Shown one piece after another: positions 22,840 through 35,200 of a DNA stretch of 64,000 nucleotides. The notes beneath the pieces are model-generated. The model made no database searches, was not told the DNA's origin, and saw only the letters and a program-made list of their open reading frames with translations. This DNA comes from Daucus carota subsp. sativus. Lineage: Eukaryota > Streptophyta > Magnoliopsida > Apiales > Apiaceae. The translations under genes were made by a program, and so were the position numbers. The DNA is taken from contig NC_030385.2 of NCBI RefSeq assembly GCF_001625215.2, positions 26,715,135 to 26,779,134 of the forward strand. The letters are read 5' to 3'. Positions within the stretch are counted from its first letter, which is position 1, and each line of letters opens with the position of its first letter.

Positions 22840-24072
22840 TATAAGAGAAATTTTTAATGATACACTCATGATTTTGGCTTTTCAACAGAATAATTTTTGC
22901 TTTTCTAGTTGAGTTCCGATTGATAGACATATACTATTATACCACTCTCTATAATACCTCTCCCGTTAAGCCCCGTTAGTCTACCAATCCTAAATTAATC
23001 AAAATTAATCATAAAAAAAAAAAAAATAATCAAAAAACAGAAGAAACGCTTATTTACATGGGTTAAAAGTTGGGTCAGTAAAAAAGGGGTTAGATAAAAA
23101 TAAGTTAGACAAAGAGAGAAGGGTTGAAAGGTGATATTTTCACGAGATTATTTAAAAAGTTCCACCTTTATTTTTTATTAAATATTTTATTAAGTGACAA
23201 AAAAAGGGAGCACCTAGGATTATTATAATTTAATAAAAGTGTATAATTTTTTTAAAATATTTTCGTATTAAACCGAAATCAAACCGAACCAATTCGTTAA
23301 GAATCGGGTCGATTTGGATTAGTTTTTATAACATTCGGTTTGAGTACGATTTGTAAATTTTCGAAACCTGAAAAATCGGTTTGATTCGGTTTGGACTTCC
23401 AAAAATGTTCAAACCGAACCGTGCTCGCCCTAGTTATCAAACCACGAATCTTCAATGTTTCCTGATAATATGTAGATCATCCGTTGTGGACGAGTGGTGA
23501 ATGCTGTAATGCTATATTAAAGTTCAAGTTCAATCTATATATCAAGCAGAGAGCTAGGAGTCTCAAAAACAAGTGAAACAGCTCACATTACAGATTTATA
23601 TTCAGCTGCATGCCCTTTATTCTCAGCTTTTTTTTCATAATGAAAAGCTAGTCTTTCAAATTTCAATTCAAGCACATTTTAATATTTCAATACAACCAGT
23701 ACGCGATTGTACCTAAGGATCACGCAAGTATTCTCTACAGATTAGGAAAACAATCAACAACATTAATATATTTCCTACTGAATATATTCAGCAGGATTCT
23801 GATGTAATTACCTTGCCATATAACGAGATAATAACTAATTATTAGCAAATCATGGAATTCGATTAATAATTCACTTTCGCAATTGATAAAAGTTTTAGCG
23901 AACATCTGAAATATTACAAATTAATATAAAAAAGTAACACACACAAAGAAGAAGATCTCAACGTATAACTTTGTGTTTAAGTTATGCATCAAGTCATTAA
24001 GTGCGAGTGATTTGCCTAATTGGCAAACAAATCCCCACATTTCATACTTGGAAGTGAAAGAGCAGAAAAAGT
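22840..24072. other. Intergenic upstream of the MADS gene
   Basis: No gene seen. The stretch 23270-23430 is rich in AACCGAA/TTCGGTTTG motifs, typical of degenerate hAT ends. 23500-24070 is the upstream region of the MADS-box gene. Confidence 0.4.
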
Positions 24073-24082
24073 TATATATAAA
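24073..24082 (+). promoter_or_regulatory. TATA box of AGL80-like gene
   Basis: TATATATAAA lies 62-71 bases before the ATG, implying a leader of about 35-40 bases. Confidence 0.65.
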
Positions 24083-24143
24083 CACCTAGCTTCCATATAC
24101 TTGATCTTGCCCTGTTTGGTGTTTACACAAAGTTAAAGAGGCC

Positions 24144-25019
24144 ATGACAAGAAAGAAGGTGAAGCTAGCATTCATCAGTAATGACGCGTCGAGAAAAGCA
24201 ACATTCAAGAAAAGGAAGAAGGGTCTTATGAAGAAGGTTGGTGAGTTGAGTACCTTATGTGGTATTGATGCTTGTGCTATCATTTATAGCCAATATGAGC
24301 CTCAGCCTGAGGTTTGGCCTAATACTTTGGGGGTCCAACGCGTGTTAGCCCAGTTCAAGCGGATGCCTGAGATGGAACAAAGCAAAAAGATGGTTAATCA
24401 GGAGAGTTTTATCCGTCAGAGGATCGCGAAGGCTAATGAACAGCTCAAGAAACAGCACAAGGATAACAGGGAGAAGGAAATGATTGAGGTTATGTACCAG
24501 TGCTTGACGGGGAAATTGGGATTGCAGAATTTGATGATTCCTGATTTGAATGATCTTGGTTGGCTGATTGATCAGAAGCTGAAGGAGATTAATAAGAGAA
24601 TTGATCAGCTTTCACCAGCCAAGAAGAAGAGTACTGCTGCTCAGATTATTAACCAGGTGGCTCCTGCAGCTGGTGGGAAAGTAGTGATGCAGCCTTTTAA
24701 TGTCAATTGTAACAGCTCGTATTCGAGCTCAGGCTCAGTGGCTGCAATGATGAAAGGTAAAGGTGTGGCTAATTGTGTCGAGGGAGTGGAAGAAAAGGCA
24801 GCAGGGGGGGATGTGGAGCCAATGCAGCACCAGCAGCAGCAGCAGAGACCGCACTGGTTTAGTGAATGGATGAACACAAATAATGGTAATAGCAGTAATG
24901 ATCAGATACAGAACCAGCAGCAGCAGCACCCGAATATGGGGTTTAGTCGCGGAGAGGAGATGATGATGCCTTATGGAGATGCGCAGAATGGCATGTGGTC
25001 AAGTGCATTTTTTCCTTAG
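24144..25019 (+). CDS. AGL80-like type I (M-gamma) MADS-box transcription factor
   Basis: A single intronless frame of 291 residues, as is usual for type I MADS genes. The MADS domain occupies residues 1-60: MTRKKVKLAFISNDASRKAT then FKKRKKGLMKKVGELSTLCG. It is followed by the M-gamma-type stretch IIYSQYEPQPEVWP, GVQRVLAQF, PEMEQSKKMVNQESFIRQRI and a region with LNDLGWLIDQKLKEINKRID. The C-terminus is glutamine-rich and low-complexity (QHQQQQQRPHW, NQQQQHP). Arabidopsis AGL80 acts in the central cell and endosperm and heterodimerises with M-alpha MADS proteins; I infer a similar female-gametophyte or endosperm role. The start is fixed by the MADS domain. It is convergent with the DNA glycosylase gene 4.2 kb downstream. 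Confidence 0.93.
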   Translation: MTRKKVKLAFISNDASRKATFKKRKKGLMKKVGELSTLCGIDACAIIYSQYEPQPEVWPNTLGVQRVLAQFKRMPEMEQSKKMVNQESFIRQRIAKANEQLKKQHKDNREKEMIEVMYQCLTGKLGLQNLMIPDLNDLGWLIDQKLKEINKRIDQLSPAKKKSTAAQIINQVAPAAGGKVVMQPFNVNCNSSYSSSGSVAAMMKGKGVANCVEGVEEKAAGGDVEPMQHQQQQQRPHWFSEWMNTNNGNSSNDQIQNQQQQHPNMGFSRGEEMMMPYGDAQNGMWSSAFFP

Positions 25020-25905
25020 TATCATATCAGAGCAGGAATCAAGGAGAAGCAGAGGAATGATATGTTTTCTGTTTGAAAACCTATGAAGAATTTTTGTTTG
25101 GTTTTGATCATTTTTTATCAGGTATGTTCTTATTTTTGTGATGCTCCAATAATTTCATTGCCTATGGTGATGGATATAACTGTCGTTTCCCAGTCATAGA
25201 CTGAAAACATTTATTGATTTTATTTTGCATGTTTTCCTGAGGTTTGTAACAGTATTCTTCTATTATGTTTGATATCTGTGGTAACTGGTAAGTATCAAAT
25301 AATTCTTTTTGTAAGAAATAAATACTTTAGTATATGGATTTTAAAGATTCGATTTTTCCGATTTCTTGAGATATGAATAATATGATAATCTTCAATTCAA
25401 GGCAAGGAGGCAAATGCTGATACAAAATGATCTAAGAATGTGTATTAACAAAAATTTACAATCCAAACCAATTAAGAACAAGGGACAACAAGTTGATGGA
25501 GAGTAAAAGATGAGGGCTAAGCCCTCAAAAGCCTTGAATTAAAATCAGCCTGGAAAACAAATAAGGCCGTAGTCTTGTAAGAAAAACATAACAAGTGATC
25601 ATCCTAAGAAGTAAATTAGCCCAATCAAGTAGTAAACTGCATCCAGGTCTTAAGAGGCTAGGCCTGATCATTCATCTGGATCTCCTCATCAACTTCCACT
25701 TCAGAATTCAGTCCATCAACCTCACCAGAGACTGCCCAGCTTGCTCACTGTGTTATTCATGCCTATAACATAGAATTCTTGGAATGTAAAACAGTAATAT
25801 TATAGGGTCTATATAAATAATTTATAAGTCAAACTAATTTATGATTCTTTATATTTATGAAACAGATATTCGATAGTATGATTTAATTCTTATTGGGTTT
25901 GTCTA
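25020..25905. other. Intergenic, 3' side of MADS gene
   Basis: The first ~300 bases are the probable 3' leader. On the minus strand around 25665-25760 an acceptor-like site precedes an acidic open segment ending EVEVDEEIQMNDQA and a stop, resembling an orphan terminal exon, but no upstream exons were found. No supported gene. Confidence 0.35.
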
Positions 25906-26076
25906 GTGTGTGCCCATGGGCACATGCTAAGCACCAAATTCTATAAGATTGGTGGATTTTTATTGGTGTGGTTGGTGGATTTGCAGGGGGTCCACCGTTA
26001 TAAACAAGTAGAAGCCAATCAAAATCCGCCATAGTTATAGAAATTGGAGCTTGGTGTGTGCCCATGGGCACACACC
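25906..26076. mobile_element. MITE, GTGTGCCC..GGGCACAC family, copy 2
   Basis: The 171-bp fold-back has ends GTGTGTGCCCATGGGCACA and its inverse. The interior shares GATTGGTGGAT and TTGCAGGGGGTCCA with copy 1 at 9569-9737, and the inner arms pair (CACCAAATTCTATA against its complement). Confidence 0.78.
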
Positions 26077-27445
26077 GGAAATACCGATTCTTATTACATA
26101 TTGATTAATAAAAAATATGGACACCATCTCATGCTTTATTAACACATCTTCCCTCTAAGTTTATATTTGACACATTGTTGTCGTCAAAGTGGACATGACA
26201 CTTCACCAATATTTTTCGTTAAGATTTTAGTTTTAGTAGAGCTGCTTGCCAAAATCCATATTACCATCATAATTCATAACAACCTACAATGTGGAAAAAA
26301 GTTACAAAATTCTTATTAGCGGAAAATGAGGGCCACAAGTGATCAGATATCTTTACATCTCGAATGACACCACAGATGAGATGGCTCTGTGTTACTTACA
26401 CTGATATGGATGACTAGCTAGTAAAACACACAAGTTCACATGCTGCTGAAAAAACAAAACTCAAATTCACAGAAGTGGGCTCAGTTGTATTGTGGAAATT
26501 TTAACCCTGCACAAACAGACGAAATATCATGCATTGAATCAATACACAAATTGTCAAAACTACATATTCCCAAAGCCCGGATGCTGTTGCATCATGGCAC
26601 AACCGCACAAGTTCCACTATAAACTGCACTACTGCTAGCCCTTTTTGGCACCCAGAATTATAAAAACTTCTGTTTTCGAGACTATCCGATGCCAACAGTA
26701 GCATAAGGACAAGCCTTTCTGATATTTGAAGCAGCTAGCTCACAAGACTCATATATAAGCATGGAGTATTCATAACCTGGCTGGATGCACAAAACAACGA
26801 GCATATTCAGTTATCTGTAGGTGCCGTGTTGAAAAATTGTCATGCTTTTCATTTTCCAATGCATCTCTCTCAAAGTAATTGCTAACGAGTATTTCAACTC
26901 TGAGAAAATTCAACATGCTTCTCCCAAAGCAGCTCACGGGAATAAGTTGCAGACTTTCTGTAAAACCTGTAATGCAATATGCATTAGTTCCTTGCCTCCC
27001 TCCCCAAGTCACAAGCTCTGCAGGCCAGGCAGAGTATGGGAGAGCATGGTTCGATTTCAAAAATTATCAGTACAATTTCGATTTCAGTTTTTCAGATAAA
27101 TTTCAAAGACAAAACAGAATACTAATAAGATGAAGGAAACAAACTTGTTCAATTTATATATTGAATCGGTTTACGCACTAGTGAAGATATATATACGGTA
27201 CTTAAATTTCGGGGAGGTGAGGCCAACTTTCAGTTTTACTTAAATATTCAAATTTTTCGGTTAGAACTCTAAAATTGAAATAAAATAATCCTAGATTAAC
27301 TATTCTATTAATTGGATCAATGTATTATATTCGAGAAAAATATAATTATATTAATACACTGTCTATTAATGAATTCCAGTGTCGTGTTGGACTTCTTTTT
27401 TGCCCTCCATGTTTCTTCACTTGGGAAATTAGTGAATCTATACTA
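26077..27445. other. Intergenic, no supported gene
   Basis: Minus-strand frames at 26501-26704 and 26770-27060 and plus-strand frames at 26842-27133 have no recognisable domain and no convincing splice partners. AT-rich after 27150. Confidence 0.35.
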
Positions 27446-28275
27446 TCTATACTATACTATCAAAAGCTAACATGGATATAATTTGCAGTGGTACAAAATT
27501 TTGGTTTGGTACTCTCTTCTGGAAAACTCTTTCATTATTAAACAGTTTCATATACTAAAAAATTAAAAACACTCTTTATATGTATCTCTTGGTTTTGGTA
27601 CTCTCCTCTGAAATTGAAACTCTTGCATTATTAAACAGTTTCATATACTAAAAACGTATATTGATGTCCTTTTAAATATATTTATAATGAGTTGAAAGAA
27701 GGTGAAACTACTGTTGATAATATATGTTAATATTGAAAAACACTTATAGATAAATGTATAACTTATAAAGACAAGCCGGAAGTCAAATAAAAAATTTCGT
27801 TAACAATATTTTATCAAATTTCGATACATTATCATATAATATTTCATATAGAAAATTATAATGACGTTACAAATAAAATTATAAATATATTATTTTGAAT
27901 ATCTTTTGTCTAAAATACATATAAATAATAAGAGACGTTATTTTTTAATTATAACGTATTTTTCTCAAAATTTAACTCTAACGTGTTCTACTTCATTACA
28001 AACACGAACCATTACGTATGAAAATTTTGATTAAAACTAATTGAATAATAAACGGTCACATTTTAATATCAGAAAAATATTTATAGATAGATAATAAATT
28101 TTAAAAGTTAAAATTCTGTTGGAAAATATAATCAGTTGTTTAATGGTTAATATAATTTAATTAAAATCTAATTCATTAATACTAAAATACTAATAAGATG
28201 GAGTTAAAATTTAAATTATAATAAATAAATTACAAATTATATATCCGCCCGTGCTTTGCACAGGTTAAAAGCTAG
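27446..28275 (+). mobile_element. Non-autonomous Helitron
   Basis: It starts TCTATACTATACTATC just after an A. It ends in the hairpin CCCGTGCTTTGCACAGG followed 8 bases later by CTAG, with T as the next base. This is the Helitron arrangement: TC at the 5' end, a subterminal hairpin, CTRR, and A/T host flanks without target duplication. About 830 bp, AT-rich, with no helicase frame. Confidence 0.8.
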
Positions 28276-28397
28276 TACTAGTAAAATTTTAAGAGCAATT
28301 GTGCTAACAAACTGATAAAAAATATTAAAATATTCATTATATTTATTTCTATTCCAGTTCTATTTAAAGTTAAACTATTTTTTATAGTAACAAAATC

Positions 28398-28566
28398 TTT
28401 TTTTTTTTTGACAATGCAGGCTTATATGCCTTACAAATTAAATGCAGGCTTATATGCCTTACAAATTAGTATCTGTTCCAATACTTTTCGGGTGAGCCAG
28501 AGTCGAACCCGGATCTCCCGGGACAACAGAGGATAGACCCACCACCTGGGCTATCCAATCGTGCTC
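28398..28566 (-). mobile_element. tRNA-derived SINE with target-site duplication
   Basis: On the minus strand, box A-like TAGCCCAGGTGGT and box B GGGTTCGACTC precede a body with two copies of TTTGTAAGGCATATAAGCC and end in poly-A. The insertion is flanked by AACAAAATC (28389-28397 and 28567-28575). Same family as 21436-21550. The tRNA-like part does not form an intact tRNA gene. Confidence 0.82.
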
Positions 28567-28698
28567 AACAAAATCTTTTTTTTTTTTTTAGAATATTAAT
28601 CTAACAAAATCTTAGTAGTTTGTTCGGACTAAAATCAGTAATCACAAATTCCCAATGGAATGGAGGGAAATCTAAAATCTGGAACCCGCCAAAACACC

Positions 28699-28706
28699 TA
28701 TAAATA
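28699..28706 (+). promoter_or_regulatory. Orphan plus-strand TATA box and leader-like exon
   Basis: TATAAATA sits inside the palindrome CACCTATAAATAGGTG (28695-28710). CT-rich leader-like sequence follows up to a good donor, ATTCTCAG|GTAATA at 28814. No plus-strand coding gene follows, because the next sequence is the 3' end of the minus-strand DNA glycosylase gene. A non-coding transcript antisense to that gene is possible. Confidence 0.4.
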
Positions 28707-29242
28707 GGTGCCCGATCTACTTTAATTTCTTCGAGACGCCCAAATATTCTTGAAAATCATTTTGGTGTCTCCTCTCTGGTCCCTTTACTCCACACAAGCA
28801 TCTCAGATTCTCAGGTAATACACATTGCTTCAAAACTTTGATCTCGACTCCGACTCGATTATTTTACGAAAATTATTTTTCTTTTACCGTAATATGCCTT
28901 ATTTGCTGGATACGAATGATTTTGGATTGCCTAATTGTTGATGTGGATATATTAGAATCAGCAAACAATTTCAATTAAATTTTCATGACTATTATTTTTA
29001 TACCAAAATGAAATCCATGACTTCTACTTGTCAGTTGTCACTTTAGACAGAGTGTGATGCAGCTAGAATGCTGTTACCAAGTATAAGTCCCTTAGACGCA
29101 ATTATACACTCAAATTAGTTGAAGATTGATAGGGATGATGAAGAAAAACAATCAGTCACTCTCATTAGCAGTTAAAGATTAATGGTTACAAAGTTGAGCC
29201 TGTTACATGAACCCGAATTCCGTGTTCAATGAGTGTTACAAT

Positions 29243-32200
29243 CTACTCGCTTTCTTTCTTCTCTTTCCCTCTGGATAACTTGCTTGGCGGAAAATGTAGC
29301 CTCGCCATAAGTGGTCTTGGAGATCTGCTCTCCCGGTCAAATCCTCTCACGCAAACGAAACCTGTAGACATCCAACAGAATTTTATTGCACTGCTGGTGC
29401 CACAGGCTTATAAAAAAATATCATTCGTAACTAGTGTTTAGTTATCAAGAGTAGGCGGGCTTATTATTACCTCTCCAGAAGCAAAACTGGATGTCTTTAG
29501 TTTCCATACCTAATAAGATAAGAGAGTGTTATTATCCCAATTCGACGATTATTTCAAAATCATGGTGGTTTAAGATTTTTTACCTCTAAATATAGAAGTT
29601 ACAGAGGTTCCGAAGTACACTGTTTTCCTTGGCAAATTCCACAACAAATATCTAGGTATGTTGAGTGGGTTTATGCTAGAAGCATGGTCTGCAAACACCT
29701 GTAGAAAAATGGATATATATAACAAAAAGTTTACATCACAGTATAATCACTGTTGAAAATATAAGCTAGCTAGCTGATTCCGTAGTTACCTCATTAACCT
29801 GGAAGTATGTCCCATTGAGTGGAAAACTCCCTCTCATAGCAGTCCGGCAGGGTATCTGTACATAAGACGTTAAATTCAATGTTGACATGTGTACTAGCGG
29901 CCTATCCAAAACTAACCAGTGCCATTCTTACCAAAATAGTCCCTCGAACAGTTTGGGATTGTGCTTCCCTTGTGCTGCTGCATGCAAAACAGGTTTCATC
30001 ACTGCATAATCCACCTGATTCCTGGTTGTTACATGGTCCTGCTGGTGGTTGAATCGAATCTGCTGTTTCACCTGATGCAAAAATGTTGGATGCATGTCAA
30101 TTTCACCTTTGCTCATGCATGGAACTAGATGAGGTTAACACAAGATAGTAGTCATGACCCTTGAAATTTAAAGTAATATACGATATTAGTGATCTAGGTC
30201 TTTAACAATAGTTCAAATGCGTACCAGGAGTCCATATAGCAAGAAGGTAACTGCATGGGTCATCAGGTTCTCTTCGGTCCAGCTGTAATATTATATCAAT
30301 TAGACAATACTGTAACATAAAAGAAGTAATTGCAGAAATTTATGCTCAATCTAGTTTTATACTAACCCCATCCAACAGAGGGTGTGTATCAGGAAGCTCA
30401 TACCTACATACAAAGAAGAAGCATTTAATACAAATTAGCAATTGTTGAAACTGCTCACTATTCTAGCCAACCTTGAACATGTTTTTTACTTCAGTAAATT
30501 ATTCAACTTGGGAAACCGGCCCTCCCACATTTTATATACTACGCAAATTAGCTGGTTACTATGTAATGAATTGAAGTACACACTTACACTTGGTGTTCTG
30601 TTCTTAGTCGGCTAACATTTTTTAGTTTTACTGCTGGGATGGATGCAGCTTCTGGAGTTAAAGCCACCAAAGCCTTGGACACATCACATTCTTGAAGTTC
30701 CATATTCCTGTGAATGTACTCCTGCAAGGTTTGTGTGAACTCCTGGATGTCCAACTTGATTGTAGGAATTTCATCGGGATCTTCATCAAAAAGGTCCTCA
30801 ATGTCATCTTCTCCTCCTTCTGCTCTTTCAGGCTCTGGTGTTGCTGGCACCTCAATTATGGGCTCTGGTGATGCAGGTACTTCAACTATAGGCTCACAAT
30901 GGCTGATCTGCATATTCTTTTCCGATAATTGATCACTCTGAGATGCAGGTAGCTGTAATCTATTTATGTTCACAACAGGGTTTGGATTGACTACATTATA
31001 TCCTGATGCAACAATACTTCTTTCCTCTGGCCCTGGTAGGGCAAGCCTTGCACTGCATAAAATAAGTTTGTTACACATCTGACCAAAAAGTAACATGGAT
31101 ACTTGTGTTAGATAACTTCAGTTATTATGATGCAATGATATAATTTTGTGAATAATCCATCAGTACACCACTAACAATATCTTTCGGTGCTTGCTATTAT
31201 TATGCTCATCTCTGCATTTCTGGTCAACTACTAGTCTGAAGTCTCTGCATATGTATATGCTGGGTAGCCATTTTGAATATCAACCCCTTTTACATTTAAG
31301 TATTCTGGACTACCTGTAAATATCTGCCTGGGTGTTGATACACTTGATTGTTTTTTTAATGAGGTGGATATCATACCTTGCAAATGCGCTTGCAAAATGT
31401 CTGCACTCTCCTCTTAGGGGGCACGCATTGCAATTAGGTTTACTTTTTGTGCAGAAGACCTGCACAGGTCACAACTTTCTCTTAGCCATTTCATCATGAA
31501 CATAAAACTGGAAATATGTACTTGTACTTAAAATGATAGAGTTACCTTCCCAAATGTGATCATCTGGTAGTGCAATTCATATCTGGTAGAAGCACCATTA
31601 TAAGCAAGTAATAGAGAAGTGATCTACTAAATGAATTTAGTGTATTTTGATATGTGAATGGAAAGTTGGCTTACAATGTTCTTTGGTCCAGCTTGCAGAG
31701 TCTTGGCCAGAGATACTTTTGGATCGACTCCAGCACAGGATACCTAATATTTTATAGCTTATTACGTTTCCAGTTTGGCTTGATAGTATATACTGTGATT
31801 AAGAACTCACAATTCAAGCAAATGCAACTGCAGCGATTCAGGCAGTGGCTGAAGCGGTACCCATCCCAGTCTAACAGCTATACGTCCCACATTTGTGTCA
31901 ACCTGCTCAACAAGACATGTTTAGTGTCTCATTTATACCAAGTTGGTGCAAGATGTTGTGAAATGCAAAGGTATGCAACTTACTGGGAAAGCAATATGGT
32001 GCAGCGTTAGAAGCCGAACACATTCGACACTCTTTAAACCCAGCCCCCTGATGCTCAGTAGATATTCTCTGTTGAAGAAAGCATTTCATTAATTACATGT
32101 ACGGTTGTCTTGAATATAAAGAATAGTGGAAGTAAATACTTACTTTGCTTTGTCAGGTGGGACATCCCTCAACCACTCAAGGTTAATGCTTCCGTGATCA

Positions 32201-35200
32201 CTAACAAGTCTATCAAGGAATGCCTGTATAAATTTCAAACAGATTTTGAACTGCTGTGAAGGACTTCACACATTACTAGTAGAAGATAGGTGTGCCACAA
32301 AATGAGGTTCTTAACTATGAAAGGTATGTCATACCTTAATCCTTTCGGCAAGCATGTTGTTCATTCCCCTTTCTCTGATTGTGTGAGCAACTTCTTCAAC
32401 ATCAGCACGCCTTACTGCCTCCCAGTCCACCGAGTCAGATGTATCAGGCGTGCGCACTCTTTCACCATTGACCTGTGCTTGCTTTCTTAAGCTATCCCAT
32501 TTAACTGCAGGTTGTTTACCTTTTCTTCCCCTTTTGGGTTTATAAGTCTTGCCATCAGTGATCGTGGGTGAAAGAGAATTGTGTTTTTCTAGACTTGATT
32601 CCTGCTCATTCTTTGTAGAAATATCAGAAGTACCAGTGCCACCTGTCTCTTCCAATGTCCTAGGTCCTTCAGTATAATTAATTCTCTCGACCTGGTCTTG
32701 ATCAGAGGATTTGACCTCATTCTTAAGGTCTGAAGAAGATGTTTGAGGATGACACACTATATCCAACTCAGTTTGAATGCTGCAATCTGGGAAATCATTT
32801 CGAGTGCAGCTCTGTACCTCTTTACTTTGGATTTCCACCATGTGATGAACTACACTGTGGCTTGCATTTTCTCTTGATAATCCACTTTCTGAACTACAAA
32901 AAACTTCTTTTCCTTCCCAGTGTATGCCTGATATGGCTGTCCCATTGTACTTGTTTTGTTCTGTCATATGTAGAAGCTCAACAAAAGATGTGGTCCCAGC
33001 AATGTCCGAGCAATTGCAGCTTGAAATATCTTTTGGTATAATACAACACATGCTGCTTACAGAGGATTCATTGCTGTTGACTACTTCTATGTCTTCATTA
33101 CTTTCAACATCCTCAAGTATTGTTGATTTTTGGGTTAAAGTGGGTGGCTTTGACTTAATACCATGCCATTCGATGGTATCATCTGGATTTAGTATGCATG
33201 CTTCTAAGTCATTTACTGTAATGTTCACCACGTCTTCCGAAAGTGGATTATGGTTGCTCTTTTCAACAAGGGGAAATTGTGCAGCGAGTGACATATAGGC
33301 AGAACTTCAAGGACAAAAATTAAAGATGTCAAAAGTGCTTTCACTTACATTTTATTGTATCAATTTCTTTAAAAGACACAAATGGCCAGCTGACCTGGAC
33401 AGATGGTCTGAGACATTCTGTGTAAGGAAAACACCAACAACAGAGTCCACAACTGACCCCTTCCACCTGGAAAAGGTCCTGTCTCCTGTAAAAACAAGAC
33501 GGACTTTCTGCAGTTACCACCAAAATCCAAGTAAGATTTGCAATTCTTATTCATGTTTAAGAAGTTCTATGCATCAGTTACTCATAACATACGGAGTAGA
33601 CTAATTAAAATGGCCTTTTACTAATTATTATAGTTTCACCTTTCACAAACACCATTTGGAACATGCAATTGGAAGGAATGTAATAAAGTGAACAATGATA
33701 CCTATGGGGCAGCATGTTTTACCATTTAAATGATCAACATTTTCATTGTTGCTATAATAGTATAACATCCATAACTTATCATCACACGACTCACAATATC
33801 AGGGTACCTGGAAGCTAGAAAAGCACCATTTATGATGAGGTATATTTCACATTGTTAGGATGGTCAGGATTGATTTCTTGTGGCGTCACCATCAAAATCC
33901 AGGTAATATCTCCAATTCTATACTATGGCTTTTTACGCATTTTATTCATGAGCTACATATATAAGGGTGGCTTTATATGCCTCTTATACATGAGCTTCAT
34001 ATAAAAGGTTGGAGTGCCTTAAATGCTTCTTCTTATTTTTCATAGTTTCACCCCGACAACTCTTCCACAATTACTGTCTGGAACTTGAGATTGGTCAGAA
34101 GGTGCTTGTATTTTTTATCAGATAAATGCTTACACATATAATATCATATAAAAGTACCACTGGGCTCGAAAATCATCTCTTGTGGTTTTATTATATGGGA
34201 AGCTTACTTGTACATCCTTTGAGTTAAAGATTTGTTTTCTAAATCCAAAGTTAACTCTGCAAAAGAAGTACCAAAGGTCTTCCTAGTTAGTTGACATGTT
34301 TATAAAATATGGAAAGTATATAATTACCTTGAATAAGATGCATGCACTTAATAAATGAGTTTGCCCTTCCATCAAAAATTCTTCTCTCCTCTTCCCACCA
34401 TTTTTCTTTCTCTTCATCTGTCCCATTAATACCTTCACTATTTATGTCCTGCAGCAGAAGTTTCCAGACTCTAGTTGTCTCATCATCTAGGTCAACTCTA
34501 GGGCGTGATTTTCGTTTCTTAACAGTCACAAGAGTGCCATCTCTCTGATAAACAACGATTGCATTTTGCTCTTGATATTGTGCAGTATTGTAGCTGCGTG
34601 CCCACACATTAGGGTATGCAACCTGCTTTCTTTCTGCATTGATATCTAGATGCCTTAAATGTTCAACTAGCGCATCAACAGGAAACGCACCTGGATAAGA
34701 TACCCAACAAATGAGAAAATGGTTAGAAAAGTTGATGAGTGAATGTCCCCTTAAGAGGAAAACATCAAGTTGTTACCTGAAGCCCGATGATTTCTCTTAG
34801 TTCGCTTCTTGGTTGTTTTTGCTGTATGGCAGTATGATTGACGGGAAGTTCCAACTTGCTGGATACTTAATCTTGTTGATTGTATGCTCTCTGCAATTTC
34901 AATCAGAGAAGCGATATCCCGTACTCTAGTAGAGGCCTTTGAGCGCTTCTTTCTAGTTCCCTTATTGCCTGTATCCATCATGGTTCCAGTAATGAGAGGT
35001 TTAGCACATTGAGCTGCAAATGACTCTGGTGTGAAAGCACCCCCCCAGTTAACCTTTGGAGAGTATCCAGTTGTCTGATCTATTACATTTTGGCATTTTT
35101 CAGTTCTCTTTTTCTTATAAATCGCTGGAAAGTGCATTCCAGGAATACCATCATCGATATCCTGATCAACTGGGAACTTTGCTAGATATGCTTGTACAGA

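Noticed and set aside
24641..24929. Minus-strand frames rich in Leu and Cys
   Set aside because: They are antisense shadows of the glutamine-codon repeats of the MADS gene.
25665..25760. Minus-strand terminal-exon-like segment ending EVEVDEEIQMNDQA
   Set aside because: Good acidic ending and acceptor-like sequence, but no upstream exons or second support found.
26501..27133. Several 60-96 codon frames on both strands
   Set aside because: Mutually overlapping, no domain, no splice partners; likely chance frames in a moderately GC-balanced patch.
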